Part shown: positions 18,018-26,834 of the stretch, piece by piece
Position numbering within the stretch: position 1 is the first letter of the stretch
Layout of the letters: each line of letters begins with the position of its first letter
NCBI RefSeq assembly: GCF_963678225.1
Contig: NZ_OY782764.1
Location: 2,547,001-2,611,000, forward strand
Reading direction: 5' to 3'
Source of the DNA: an uncultured Cohaesibacter sp.
Lineage (GTDB): Bacteria > Pseudomonadota > Alphaproteobacteria > Rhizobiales > Cohaesibacteraceae
DNA length: 64,000 bases
Position numbers and translations under genes: made by a program
The notes under the pieces: model-generated
What the model saw: only the letters and a program-made list of their open reading frames with translations
The model's database searches: none
What the model was told of the DNA's origin: nothing

Positions 18018-18074
18018 TCAGTTTTTAGCACACGAACACCGAGCTGGGCCTTGAACCCAACATTGGAGATAGAA

Positions 18075-19109
18075 ATGAAAAAGTCCTTCCGTGCGACGGT
18101 GTGCGTCGCCGCACTCATGGTATCATCTGCAAGCGTGAGCTTTGCTGCAGACGAAGTCAATATCTACTCCTATCGGCAGCCATTCCTGATTGAGCCTCTG
18201 CTTGAGGCTTTCACCAAGGAAACCGGCATTCGCACCAATCTGATTTTCGCCAACAAGGGGCTTGAGACCCGGATTAAGGCAGAAGGGGAATATTCACCTG
18301 CCGATCTGTTGCTCAGCACCGACGTTGGGCGTCTTCAAGCGGCAGCCCAGCAGGGCATTGCGCAGCCAGTGGTCTCCGACACCCTGAAGGCCAACATTCC
18401 GGCTCATTTCCGCGATGGCGACAATCAGTGGTTTGGCCTCACTTCGCGAGCCCGTGTCGTCTACGCTTCCAAAGAGCGTGTCAAGCAGGACAGTATCACT
18501 TATGAAGAGCTGTCTGATCCGAAATGGCAGGGCCGCATTTGCACCCGTTCCGGCCAACATGATTACACCATCGGCCTGATTGCCTCGATGATCGTGCATC
18601 ACGGCGCTGAGGAAACCAAGACATGGTTGGAAGGCGTCAAGGCCAATCTCGCGCGTCGCCCAACGGGCAATGATCGCGCACAAGTCAAGGCAGTCTATGC
18701 CGGCGAATGCGATATCGCGCTCGGTAATACCTATTATATGGGCAAGATGCAGACCAACGACAAAGAGCCTGAGCAGAAGCAATGGGCAGAGTCAGTCCGC
18801 ATTCTCTTCCCCAACAGTGATGGGCGCGGCACGCATGTGAATATTTCGGGCATGTTGCTGACCAAGCACGCACCAAACCGCGAAAGCGCCGTCAAACTGA
18901 TGGAATTTCTGTCGTCAGAAGAAGCCCAGCAAATCTATGCGAAAGGCAATTTCGAATATCCGGTCAAGGAAGGCGTGGAGCCATCTGAACTGGTCAAGAG
19001 CTGGGGTGGCTTTACACCGGACTCGGTTGAGCTATCCAAGATTGCCGACGCACGCAAAGAGGCCTCTGAACTGGTCGACATCGTTGATTTCGACGCTGGC
19101 GCTAACTGA
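18075..19109 (+). CDS. Ferric iron ABC transporter, periplasmic binding protein
   Basis: 344 residues from the ATG at 18075, which has GGAGATAGAA upstream and starts a signal peptide cleaved near SFAAD. The mature start NIYSYRQPFLIEPLLEAF, then ADLLLSTDVGRL, IGLIASMIVHHG and YYMGKM match the FbpA/FutA/AfuA class of Fe3+-binding proteins, where a pair of tyrosines near the C-terminal half ligates iron. It delivers iron to the inner-membrane permease. The permease gene lies 2 kb downstream beyond an MFS gene on the other strand. Two candidate iron boxes lie upstream. Confidence 0.92.
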   Translation: MKKSFRATVCVAALMVSSASVSFAADEVNIYSYRQPFLIEPLLEAFTKETGIRTNLIFANKGLETRIKAEGEYSPADLLLSTDVGRLQAAAQQGIAQPVVSDTLKANIPAHFRDGDNQWFGLTSRARVVYASKERVKQDSITYEELSDPKWQGRICTRSGQHDYTIGLIASMIVHHGAEETKTWLEGVKANLARRPTGNDRAQVKAVYAGECDIALGNTYYMGKMQTNDKEPEQKQWAESVRILFPNSDGRGTHVNISGMLLTKHAPNRESAVKLMEFLSSEEAQQIYAKGNFEYPVKEGVEPSELVKSWGGFTPDSVELSKIADARKEASELVDIVDFDAGAN

Positions 19110-19610
19110 AGTTAGCCATCGAGTCAGGAAGCCCTTTTAAAGGAACAGATTTTTAAGGAGAAGAATTTCCCGAATTGGCTGAAGGGAAACAAGCGTGATT
19201 TCACAGCCAAACAAGGTGAGTTGTACTGGTCCTACTGCTTTTTCCTTGGAGTGACCCTTCGCCAATAAAGCGCTTGGCGGTCGACAGATGCGATACTGGT
19301 CCTCTCGCGTCGACTGACGGCAAAAAGCGCATCCCCTAGCGGTCCTGCATAGGTGGCTCCATAACAAAGCTGGTCCCTTTGTTGTGATGCGTCATCAAGT
19401 GAACACTCTTATGCTTATCGGGTTTATCCCGGAAAGACAAGAATGTGGGACGGTACATAAAATCAATCGGCCAAACTTATGTGGAAAGCTGGTCCCTTTC
19501 CCATTCTCCACCTTGCCCGATTGACCCTTTATGGCAAGAGCCACGACGGTTCCTATCCGTCGTGGCACTCTTGTTTTGGGGGAGGCCTTCGCCCCTTGAC
19601 CGCCCTGTTA
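19110..19610. other. Intergenic stretch with a long hairpin
   Basis: No gene is supported. A perfect ten-pair stem, GCCACGACGG (19540-19549) with CCGTCGTGGC (19557-19566), is followed by ACTCTTGTTTT and can end the transcript of the iron-binding-protein gene. The words CTGGTCC or CTGGTCCCT recur about five times between 19217 and 19495 at irregular spacing; I see no period and do not call it an array. Confidence 0.55.
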
Positions 19611-20795
19611 TCAGGCGGGGAGCTCTTCAGCTTCAGCATCGGTGCGGCGTGTCGCGACCAGTGTGATGATGCCGGCAACAGCTGCAAGGGATGCAGACAG
19701 CACAGCAGTGCGATAATCAAAATAGCTAGCGATGATCCCCATCAGCGAGCCGCCAACCAGCCCCGAAAGGAACATGGAGTTGGTGTATAGCGCCATGGCA
19801 TTGCCGATGAAACCGCGCGCAAAGGACTGCATGAAGGTGATGCTGACCGCCGCAAAAATACCGAAATAGGTACCCTCGATGGCTGCCGCGATGGACATCT
19901 CTGTCAGCGAGTTGATCGTGGAGAGGTAGCTATAGCAGACAACGGCCATGAGACTTGCTAGGATCATGGCGTTGCGCACGCCCATCTTTTTCAGCAAGCC
20001 CGGCGTGCCCAGAATAACCACCACCTCAAAGAAGCATTTTACCGCGATCGACAGACCCGGCGCATAGTCAGGCAAATGGGCTTCCTTGATCATGAACAGC
20101 GGGGCTGAGGACAGGGCCAGCGAGTTGCCAAGCGCAATGAAGAAGCAGGCAACCGTAGCGGCCCAGAGCGGGAAGTTGAAGTTGCTGGTGGCGGCAGCGC
20201 TGGCAGCAGCGGAATTGGCATGGGCCGGATGGGTGCGGCGAAATGGGTGCTTGAGCGTGATGTTCCATGTCAAAAGCCATACGCAGCCGACCGCGACCGC
20301 CAGTTCGAACACGATCATATGGCCATACACACTGGCCAGAGCGAAACAGAGCGCAGGGGCAACCATCCAGGCCAGCGACATCATGGCACGGACACGGGCG
20401 TTGAACTTGGCTGAATCGAGATGCGATTGCTCTGAATAGAAGCGGGCAAAGCTCAGGATAGTGCCAATGGCCGAGTTGGCAATAGCCAGACAGGCTGCGA
20501 AAATTGTCACCAGCGTCCAATAGCTCGTAACCACCAACAGCGAGCTCATGGCCGCCAAATAGCAAAGAATGGAGGCTAGCAGCAGCTTGCGGATGTCCCA
20601 GCCTTGATCGATCTTCTTGCCCACAAAGCGATTTGCCGTAACCGCCAACACCGTGGCCACCAGAGAATAGAGGCTGATCATCATGGGAGACTTCTGCAAG
20701 TCTTCGATGATGAACAAGCCCATGAAGGGCACGGTTGCAGCATTGGAAAAAGAACCGACGAACACCAGAACAAGCACGAGATATTGATTAGGCAT
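19611..20795 (-). CDS. MFS transporter, SetA-like sugar efflux type
   Basis: 394 residues from the ATG at 20795; the frame is open upstream but without a better start, and the ribosome-binding site is weak. Twelve hydrophobic segments are visible. The pattern ARVRAMMSLAWMVAPALCFAL and the later ALYTNSMFLSGLVGGSLMG resemble the SetA/SetB sugar exporters. The substrate is unproven. It is transcribed away from the iron permease gene and shares a 345-base divergent region with it, which makes an iron-linked substrate such as a siderophore possible but unproven. Confidence 0.78.
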   Translation of the reverse strand: MPNQYLVLVLVFVGSFSNAATVPFMGLFIIEDLQKSPMMISLYSLVATVLAVTANRFVGKKIDQGWDIRKLLLASILCYLAAMSSLLVVTSYWTLVTIFAACLAIANSAIGTILSFARFYSEQSHLDSAKFNARVRAMMSLAWMVAPALCFALASVYGHMIVFELAVAVGCVWLLTWNITLKHPFRRTHPAHANSAAASAAATSNFNFPLWAATVACFFIALGNSLALSSAPLFMIKEAHLPDYAPGLSIAVKCFFEVVVILGTPGLLKKMGVRNAMILASLMAVVCYSYLSTINSLTEMSIAAAIEGTYFGIFAAVSITFMQSFARGFIGNAMALYTNSMFLSGLVGGSLMGIIASYFDYRTAVLSASLAAVAGIITLVATRRTDAEAEELPA

Positions 20796-20960
20796 GGCAA
20801 TGGACACTTGCAGGATCGCATGGCCGCAAAGCCGGCCATGAGAGACAATTTCAGGGAAGATGGAAAGCCCCAAAGGCTTGAAACGAAACGCGCTTGAAAC
20901 GATAGAAGCTGGAGGGGGAGTTTCGGGTCTTTGACCCAAGACTTACGCAAAATAATTAAT

Positions 20961-20976
20961 TTGCGATCAATCGCAA
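20961..20976. promoter_or_regulatory. Perfect palindrome between the MFS and iron-permease genes
   Basis: TTGCGATCAATCGCAA is a perfect inverted repeat in the 345-base divergent region. Its half sites match those of the palindrome at 18003-18017 (TTGCGA/TCGCA), with one base less between them. A single regulator could serve both sites. Confidence 0.45.
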
Positions 20977-21139
20977 GAGGCGATTGGGTGATTTCCCGGT
21001 CAGCATGGCTCATATGCAATTGGCTCACCCCTTGTGAAGTCTTGCAGACGTTAGGGTTGCGCTTGAAAATGAGGGGAAATTAAAATATGGATATTATCTT
21101 CAAGAATAAGGAATTTCCCCAAGGGGTTCGGGAGGATGA

Positions 21140-22867
21140 ATGACCAAGCCAGATGATGCCGCATCCGCCATCACCGCCAACGGTCTGATTTCGCAGTTAA
21201 AGCGCTGGCTTTCCGGTTCGGTGTCTTCCCGTGCCATGGGGACATCGCGGGTGGCTCTCGTGCTGCTGGCCCTCATTCTGTTGATGGTGATTGCACCGAT
21301 CCTGTCTCTTGTTGTGATTGCTTTTGGCGATGCCGGTGACGTTTGGCCGCATCTGTTATCAACCGTTCTACCGCGTTCGGTCATGACAACAATCTGGCTG
21401 ATGCTCGGGGTAGGCGGGTTGACCGCGCTGATTGGTGTTTCGACCGCATGGCTGGTGACAATGTGCCGCTTCCCCGGACGCGCATTGTTCCAATGGGCGC
21501 TGCTGATGCCTTTGGCCATCCCCACCTATATCGTAGCCTATGCTGCAGTGGATCTATTTGACTATTCCGGCCCTGCGCAAAGCCTCATCCGCTGGCTCTT
21601 CGGGTTTCAGAGTGCACGCGACTACTGGTTTCCAGAAGTGCGCTCACTGCCCGGTAGCATTCTGGTCATGAGCTTTGTGCTTTATCCATATGTCTTCCTG
21701 ACAACGCGCGCCACCTTCCTGATGCAATCGGCCTGCGCGCTGGATGTCTCGCGCACTTTGGGCGCCGGACCCGTGCGACTGTTTTTTGCCGTGGCTCTGC
21801 CTCTGGCCCGTCCGGCCATCGTCGTCGGGGTCACGCTCGCTATGATGGAATGCCTCAACGACATCGGCGCGGTGGAGTTTTTCGGCGTCAAGACGCTGAC
21901 CTTCAGTGTCTATGACACATGGCTCAACAGGGCCAGTCTGGCAGGGGCAGCGCAAATCTCCACTGTCATGCTGCTGGTGGTTCTGCTGTTGCTCTGGCTT
22001 GAGCGGCGCGGGCGGAGGGAGCAGCGTTTTTCGACCACAACGCGGCGCTATCAATCCTTGCCCAGTTTCCGCCTTGACGGCTGGCGGGCAGGGCTGGCTT
22101 TTCTGGCCTGCGCCTTGCCGATCTTGATTGGTTTCCTGTTGCCTGCGTCCATCCTTATGCGGTCGGTCTTCTTTCATTGGCGCGATAATCTCAATGCCGA
22201 TTTTCTCGCCGCGATGGGCAATTCGCTCTTTCTGGCGAGCTTTGCCGCAGTGCTGACGGCCTTGCTCGGAACGGCTCTGGCCTATTTTGCCCGCACTCAG
22301 AAGAGCGCTCTTGTCAGCGCCGTTACGCGCCTGTCATCCATCGGTTATGCCGTACCCGGAACCGTGCTGGCAGTCGGCATACTCATACCTGTGGCTCAAT
22401 TGGACAATCTCATTGCCGCAAGCATGCGCGATTGGTTCGGTCTGGCGACGGGCCTCATCCTCATAAGCTCCGGCGCTGCGATGCTTTATGCTTATTGCGT
22501 GCGTTTCATGGCCATGTCCTATGGCGCGGGCGAAACGGGTCTGCAGCGCATATCTCCCAATCTGGAAGCGGCGTCTCGCACGCTAGGGCGTTCATCCTGG
22601 CGCACTTTGGTGGAGATTGACCTGCCACTCATCCGGCCTTCATTGATATCCGGTGCCTTGCTGGTTTTTGTCGATGTCATGAAGGAGCTGCCTGCAACCA
22701 TTCTGTTGCGGCCCTTCAATTTCGATACGTTGGCCACGCTGGTTTATGGGCAGGCGTCACTAGAAGCGTTCGAGAAAGGAGCATTGGCTGCGCTGACGAT
22801 TGTGGCGGTGGGGCTGGTGCCGGTCATTCTTCTTTCCCGCACATCAAGCCGTTCCATTCATGGCTAA
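21140..22867 (+). CDS. Ferric iron ABC transporter permease (fused two-domain)
   Basis: 575 residues, about twelve membrane segments, in two permease halves as in FbpB/SfuB. Each half keeps a coupling loop: SRTLGAGPVRLFFAVALPLARP near residue 200 and SRTLGRSSWRTLVEIDLPLIRP near 485, which contact the ATPase. It passes Fe3+ from the periplasmic binding protein across the inner membrane. GGAGG lies four bases before the ATG. No ATPase gene follows; the next 1 kb is almost gene-free, so the ATPase must be encoded elsewhere or shared. Confidence 0.92.
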   Translation: MTKPDDAASAITANGLISQLKRWLSGSVSSRAMGTSRVALVLLALILLMVIAPILSLVVIAFGDAGDVWPHLLSTVLPRSVMTTIWLMLGVGGLTALIGVSTAWLVTMCRFPGRALFQWALLMPLAIPTYIVAYAAVDLFDYSGPAQSLIRWLFGFQSARDYWFPEVRSLPGSILVMSFVLYPYVFLTTRATFLMQSACALDVSRTLGAGPVRLFFAVALPLARPAIVVGVTLAMMECLNDIGAVEFFGVKTLTFSVYDTWLNRASLAGAAQISTVMLLVVLLLLWLERRGRREQRFSTTTRRYQSLPSFRLDGWRAGLAFLACALPILIGFLLPASILMRSVFFHWRDNLNADFLAAMGNSLFLASFAAVLTALLGTALAYFARTQKSALVSAVTRLSSIGYAVPGTVLAVGILIPVAQLDNLIAASMRDWFGLATGLILISSGAAMLYAYCVRFMAMSYGAGETGLQRISPNLEAASRTLGRSSWRTLVEIDLPLIRPSLISGALLVFVDVMKELPATILLRPFNFDTLATLVYGQASLEAFEKGALAALTIVAVGLVPVILLSRTSSRSIHG

Positions 22868-22906
22868 GCTGCCATAAAACCTGACAATCTCATGGAAGGA
22901 TAAAAG

Positions 22907-22925
22907 ATCCCGGCAAAGCCGGGAT
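22907..22925 (+). terminator. Hairpin after the iron permease gene
   Basis: Perfect stem ATCCCGGC (22907-22914) with GCCGGGAT (22918-22925) and a three-base loop, 40 bases after the stop codon. It lacks a T run, so it may protect the 3' end rather than terminate by itself. Confidence 0.5.
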
Positions 22926-23575
22926 AGTTGGCGGAATATGCAGACTTATTACCGTCCGCTTCTTTCGGGGTCACCCCAGTCCAAAAGGCGCTTGAACCAG
23001 AATGCACACCGAAGCTGTCAGGCACCTGTATACAGTGCAGTTACATCAAATTTGAAGTATTATTTTCTTAAATTGAATTCTATTAAAAATGAAGAGTTAA
23101 TACATAGAAGTGCTTATCTGGAAATATTCAGAATTACAACGTGTTGTTGATTGATTGTGCGCCTGATGAGTGTGTTAAGGCAAGGATTGATTGAATAAAT
23201 AATGGAAAAAACTAAATGATTTAGGAGATATACGTAATATATAAGATTTTTAGAGAAAAATTTAAATGACGCGCGTTTGAAGAGTTTGAGATTGAGAATT
23301 ATAGATTTGGACATATGATCAACAACTGGATTAATTGAGAGAAGAGAGTGTAATTACTCTAAGTGAGTTTACTTTTTCTCGTGGGGTATGAGAAAATGAA
23401 CATAGAGGCTTCTTTTGATCAAATGCTAAAATGGAACCTCTTCGCGTCAATACACCATAAAACGGCTGAAAGCCGCAGGGACCATTTCTGAAAGCATCTG
23501 CCATGTTTCTTTCCCTGTTGTTAACCAGAGTCAGCTTGCATTTTAGTTTGTACAATTTGCGGCAGACTGGATAGT
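22926..23575. other. A+T-rich gene-poor stretch
   Basis: From about 23030 to 23350 the base composition is clearly richer in A+T than the flanking genes, with no reading frame that has a ribosome-binding site or recognisable product. It could be a decayed insertion or an upstream regulatory region. I see no terminal inverted repeats or transposase remains. Confidence 0.5.
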
Positions 23576-23872
23576 ATGTGCACGAATTATGGGCACTTTA
23601 TGGTGCCTGTCGGATTTAAATACTATCGCAGTGATTTTGTCACGCCACCACCTAACAGAGCTCCGAATGCTCTTCGGCAACAGGCTATGGGCCTTTGTCT
23701 GGCGATGATGCCAGCTTGGTGTCTGCGTCGCATGTCAGGTGGTTATGAGGATCAATCAGGAGCAGGCGCGCAGGACCAGAAGCAGCTTGCCGGGCACATT
23801 GGCCTGCTTTGGGCAAAGGATGATGTGCGCTTCAGATATGTGATCCCTTTTGAAAGAACGGGTTATAAATGA
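23576..23872 (+). CDS. Doubtful small ORF overlapping the AsmA start
   Basis: 98 codons starting ATGTGCACG, with a stop that overlaps the AsmA start in an ATGA arrangement. Composition returns to the genome norm where it begins. There is no recognised family and no clear ribosome-binding site; the ATGA overlap is the main support. Confidence 0.25.
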   Translation: MCTNYGHFMVPVGFKYYRSDFVTPPPNRAPNALRQQAMGLCLAMMPAWCLRRMSGGYEDQSGAGAQDQKQLAGHIGLLWAKDDVRFRYVIPFERTGYK

Positions 23873-25860
23873 CAAAGACCATACGGATCCGTATCCTGTG
23901 GAGTTTGTTGGCCTTTCTTGTTTTGATTGTCGGGCTGGTCTTGGCCACGCCCTATTTGATCAACACGAAAGTGGTCAAGAAGCAGATTGCCGAGCAGATT
24001 TCTGACTGGATGGGCCTTCCGGTAACCGTGAGCGGCGAGCCGGTTGTTACGGTTTTTCCTTATCTGACCGTCAAGCTCAGGGACGTGGAAATTGCATCCG
24101 GACTCGGGGGTGACGAGCCGCCTTTGGTCTCCACGCAGACCCTGCGCGCCGAAATGTACTGGCTGCCGCTGCTGCTTGGCAATTTTGAGGTCCGTCGTTT
24201 CCATCTCATGCAGCCGAATCTGGAACTGATAAAGGATAAGGATGGAGCCTTCTCCTGGGATCTTCGCAAGGGGTCGCTGTTCACGACAGATGATGGCAGT
24301 GGCCGGTTGACGCTTTCCGATGTGACCCTAGGCAATTTCCGCATAACCGGAGGTGTCGCCCATTATCAAGACCGTACAACGGGCGAAGAAGAGCGCTTTT
24401 CCAACGTCAACATGATGTTTGACTGGCCAAGCACCGAAGATCTTGCTTCGATTAATGGCAGCGCCACATGGCGCGGGGAAAAGATCGAGTTGCGAGCCCA
24501 ATCGGGCAAACCGATGGAGCTGTTTGCCGGGGGGCTTTCGCCTTTGTCCGCCAAGCTATCCTCGCCCATGTTCTCGGTGTCTTTCGATGGCTCGGCCGCG
24601 ACCATTTCGAATTTTCAGTTTGAAGGGGATTTCTCCTTTGATACTCCGGCGCTGGGCGAGCTGGCACAGTGGTTGGAGCGTCCCTTGCCTTCGGATCGCG
24701 ATCTGGGTGCAGCTTCCCTGTCTGCGAGGGCCAATCTCATTGGTGCATCCATCGCTTTATCAGATCTGGACCTGAAGCTTGATGATAATCAGATCAACGG
24801 GGTTCTGCAGCTGGATTTCCGGCAGGAACGCCCTATGGTGCAGGGAACTTTGGCCAGTGATGATCTGGATCTGGGGCAGTTCGTGCGCGTGCCCAAGAGT
24901 CTTGAAGACCTGATGGCCTATGATCTGACAAAGAGCAAGGCCTCGAAGGTTGATTTCGACATTCGCATCTCGTCGTCCGATCTGAAGCTTGGTTCCGTCA
25001 ATCTTGGGCAGGCCGCAGCGTCCCTTATGACGCGCGACAATCAGGTGTCATTCTCCATCGGAGAGGCCTATGCCTATGGCGGTCGACTGGAAGCCACCTT
25101 TGATATGCGACAGAGCGCTGATGATCCATCCATCATGATCAGCAGCTTACGCGCCAAGGCCAATGGCGTCTCTGCTGGTGGTTTCACGCGGGAAATGTTT
25201 GGCAACGAGTTTGTCAATGGTACGGCTCTGGTGGAGGTCGACTTGCAGGCAGAGGGTACCCTTGTCAGCGATGCTCTGGCAGATGCTCATGGCTCCCTGT
25301 CGGTGGTATTGACTGATGGCGAGTTGCAGCATTTTGATATGGATGTCTTCGAGACAGCCCTGCAACAGGAGAAGGATCTCGACAGGGAAAAACTGCATGC
25401 AGGAAAAGCCCGCTTCGATGTGCTTTCGGTGCGAGGCCAATTGGCCAATCAAAGGCTTGATGTCGAGGGGCTGCGCCTGACCTCGGGCAAGAGGGCCTTG
25501 CTGGGGGCGGCGCAATATGGCTTTGCATCGGGGGAACTGAATTTTCCCGGCACACTGGCCATCTATAAAAGCTCTGACCCAGCGACCCATTCCACGGAGC
25601 CTCCCGAAAAGGAAATCCCGTTTCTTCTAAGCGGCTCCTTTGATGCGCCCCGCATTTCCTTGCGTAAGGTGCAGGATGCTGTTGTGCCATCTGACGAAGA
25701 GATATTGGCGCCCGGTGTTCCGTCAGAAATTGCCCCGTCCGGGGACAATGCCGAGGCGCCTCAAGCAAATACTAGCTCCATTGGTGGCGTGGCTTTGCCT
25801 CTGGTTCTGAGCGATCCGGAAACCGGGCTCTCCATCAAAAACACATCCTCCCAGCCATGA
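23869..25860 (+). CDS. AsmA-family envelope protein
   Basis: 663 residues. One N-terminal membrane helix (about 8-28), then an AsmA N-terminal domain (LINTKVVKKQIAEQISDWMG, VFPYLTVKLRDVEIA) and a long beta-rich body with the C-terminal AsmA-like region near 440-570. AsmA proteins span the periplasm from the inner membrane and are linked to outer-membrane lipid homeostasis; they belong to the large bridge-like lipid-transfer group. The start has a poor ribosome-binding site, so coupling to an upstream ORF is possible. The last ~70 residues are low-complexity. Confidence 0.88.
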   Translation: MTKTIRIRILWSLLAFLVLIVGLVLATPYLINTKVVKKQIAEQISDWMGLPVTVSGEPVVTVFPYLTVKLRDVEIASGLGGDEPPLVSTQTLRAEMYWLPLLLGNFEVRRFHLMQPNLELIKDKDGAFSWDLRKGSLFTTDDGSGRLTLSDVTLGNFRITGGVAHYQDRTTGEEERFSNVNMMFDWPSTEDLASINGSATWRGEKIELRAQSGKPMELFAGGLSPLSAKLSSPMFSVSFDGSAATISNFQFEGDFSFDTPALGELAQWLERPLPSDRDLGAASLSARANLIGASIALSDLDLKLDDNQINGVLQLDFRQERPMVQGTLASDDLDLGQFVRVPKSLEDLMAYDLTKSKASKVDFDIRISSSDLKLGSVNLGQAAASLMTRDNQVSFSIGEAYAYGGRLEATFDMRQSADDPSIMISSLRAKANGVSAGGFTREMFGNEFVNGTALVEVDLQAEGTLVSDALADAHGSLSVVLTDGELQHFDMDVFETALQQEKDLDREKLHAGKARFDVLSVRGQLANQRLDVEGLRLTSGKRALLGAAQYGFASGELNFPGTLAIYKSSDPATHSTEPPEKEIPFLLSGSFDAPRISLRKVQDAVVPSDEEILAPGVPSEIAPSGDNAEAPQANTSSIGGVALPLVLSDPETGLSIKNTSSQP

Positions 25861-26040
25861 GGGGCGCAGCCCCTATCGCTTGCAAGCTCCACGGTTTAGC
25901 GGGGCAAGGTGGGAAGCTGGACGGTCTGGTTAACTGATCTTAACCTTGTTGCGGTAGGCTTTGATAAAGATGCCACTTGTGCTGATTCTGCTGTTTCCAG
26001 CACGCGGCCGAGGGATAGATCGAGACAAGAGGAGAGATAC

Positions 26041-26298
26041 ATGCGCATCGCCAGACTGTTATCCGGATTTGCCAAAGCTCTGCTTGCCTCTTTGATCACC
26101 GGGTCTGTGCTCGGCTTTCTGGGCATCACCACCCGTGATCTCTTTCCGGGGATGGCGGTTTATATCGATCGGCTGACCGATGCCGTCGAGTTGACGGTCA
26201 ACTGGCTTGTCATCTGGCTGGTACCCAACATTCTGGTTGGAATGGTGGTGATTATTCCGGTCTGGATCATTTTGCTGATCTTCGGCCCGAGAAGATAA
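26041..26298 (+). CDS. DUF6460 small membrane protein
   Basis: 85 residues from the ATG at 26041, preceded by GAGGAGAG. Two hydrophobic segments (about 12-30 and 50-80) flank FPGMAVYIDRLTDAVE. I recognise it as the DUF6460 family found in Hyphomicrobiales; function is unknown. It stands 180 bases after AsmA. Confidence 0.75.
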   Translation: MRIARLLSGFAKALLASLITGSVLGFLGITTRDLFPGMAVYIDRLTDAVELTVNWLVIWLVPNILVGMVVIIPVWIILLIFGPRR

Positions 26299-26387
26299 TG
26301 CGCCATCGGGGAGAAGTCGACACCAATCCGACGTCGAGCCATCACAGTGCAAGTCTGAGCCAGACGCCAGTTCCTCGAGCCTTAGTC

Positions 26388-26834
26388 TCAGACATCTCCG
26401 CGTTTGGAAGGATCAATCCAGCGCTCCAGCAACTGCGTCGCGCTGATATTGTAGCCTAGAGATTCATAGAAGCTGATCACCTTCTCATTGCCGGTGCGGA
26501 CCATCAGCTGGGATTTCCAGATCCCCTTTGCCAGATGCCAGTCTTCCACGGCCTTCATCATTGCCTTACCAAGACCGGCGCTTTGATGCTCTGGCGAAAC
26601 AGAGAGATAGTAGGTCCAGCCGCGATGGCCATCGTGGCCCACCATGGTTGAAGCGACAATCGGGCCTCCTTCTTCCAGCCGGGCAACCAACACTGCGGAA
26701 TTGTCGTTCGAGCGGGCAAAGGCAATGTCGTTGTAGGGATTGTTCCAGGGGCGCGTCAGGCCACATTCCTGCCAGAGCGAAACAACGGTTTCGATTTCAT
26801 CTTCCGCAATATCAGAAACTACAAGCTTTTTCAT
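26388..26834 (-). CDS. GNAT acetyltransferase, YpeA-like
   Basis: 148 residues. The acetyl-CoA-binding motif is Q/RxxGxG/A in SPEHQSAGLGKAMM near residue 80, and GHDGHRGWTYYLSVSPE is the signature of the YpeA group. The acceptor substrate is unknown. Its ATG overlaps the stop of the upstream FAD-oxidase gene by four bases (ATGA type), so the two are cotranscribed and probably coupled in translation. Confidence 0.87.
   Translation of the reverse strand: MKKLVVSDIAEDEIETVVSLWQECGLTRPWNNPYNDIAFARSNDNSAVLVARLEEGGPIVASTMVGHDGHRGWTYYLSVSPEHQSAGLGKAMMKAVEDWHLAKGIWKSQLMVRTGNEKVISFYESLGYNISATQLLERWIDPSKRGDV

Noticed and set aside
19217-19495. Repeated CTGGTCC words
   Set aside because: Spacing is irregular and the units are only 7-9 bases; not a CRISPR or a tandem array.
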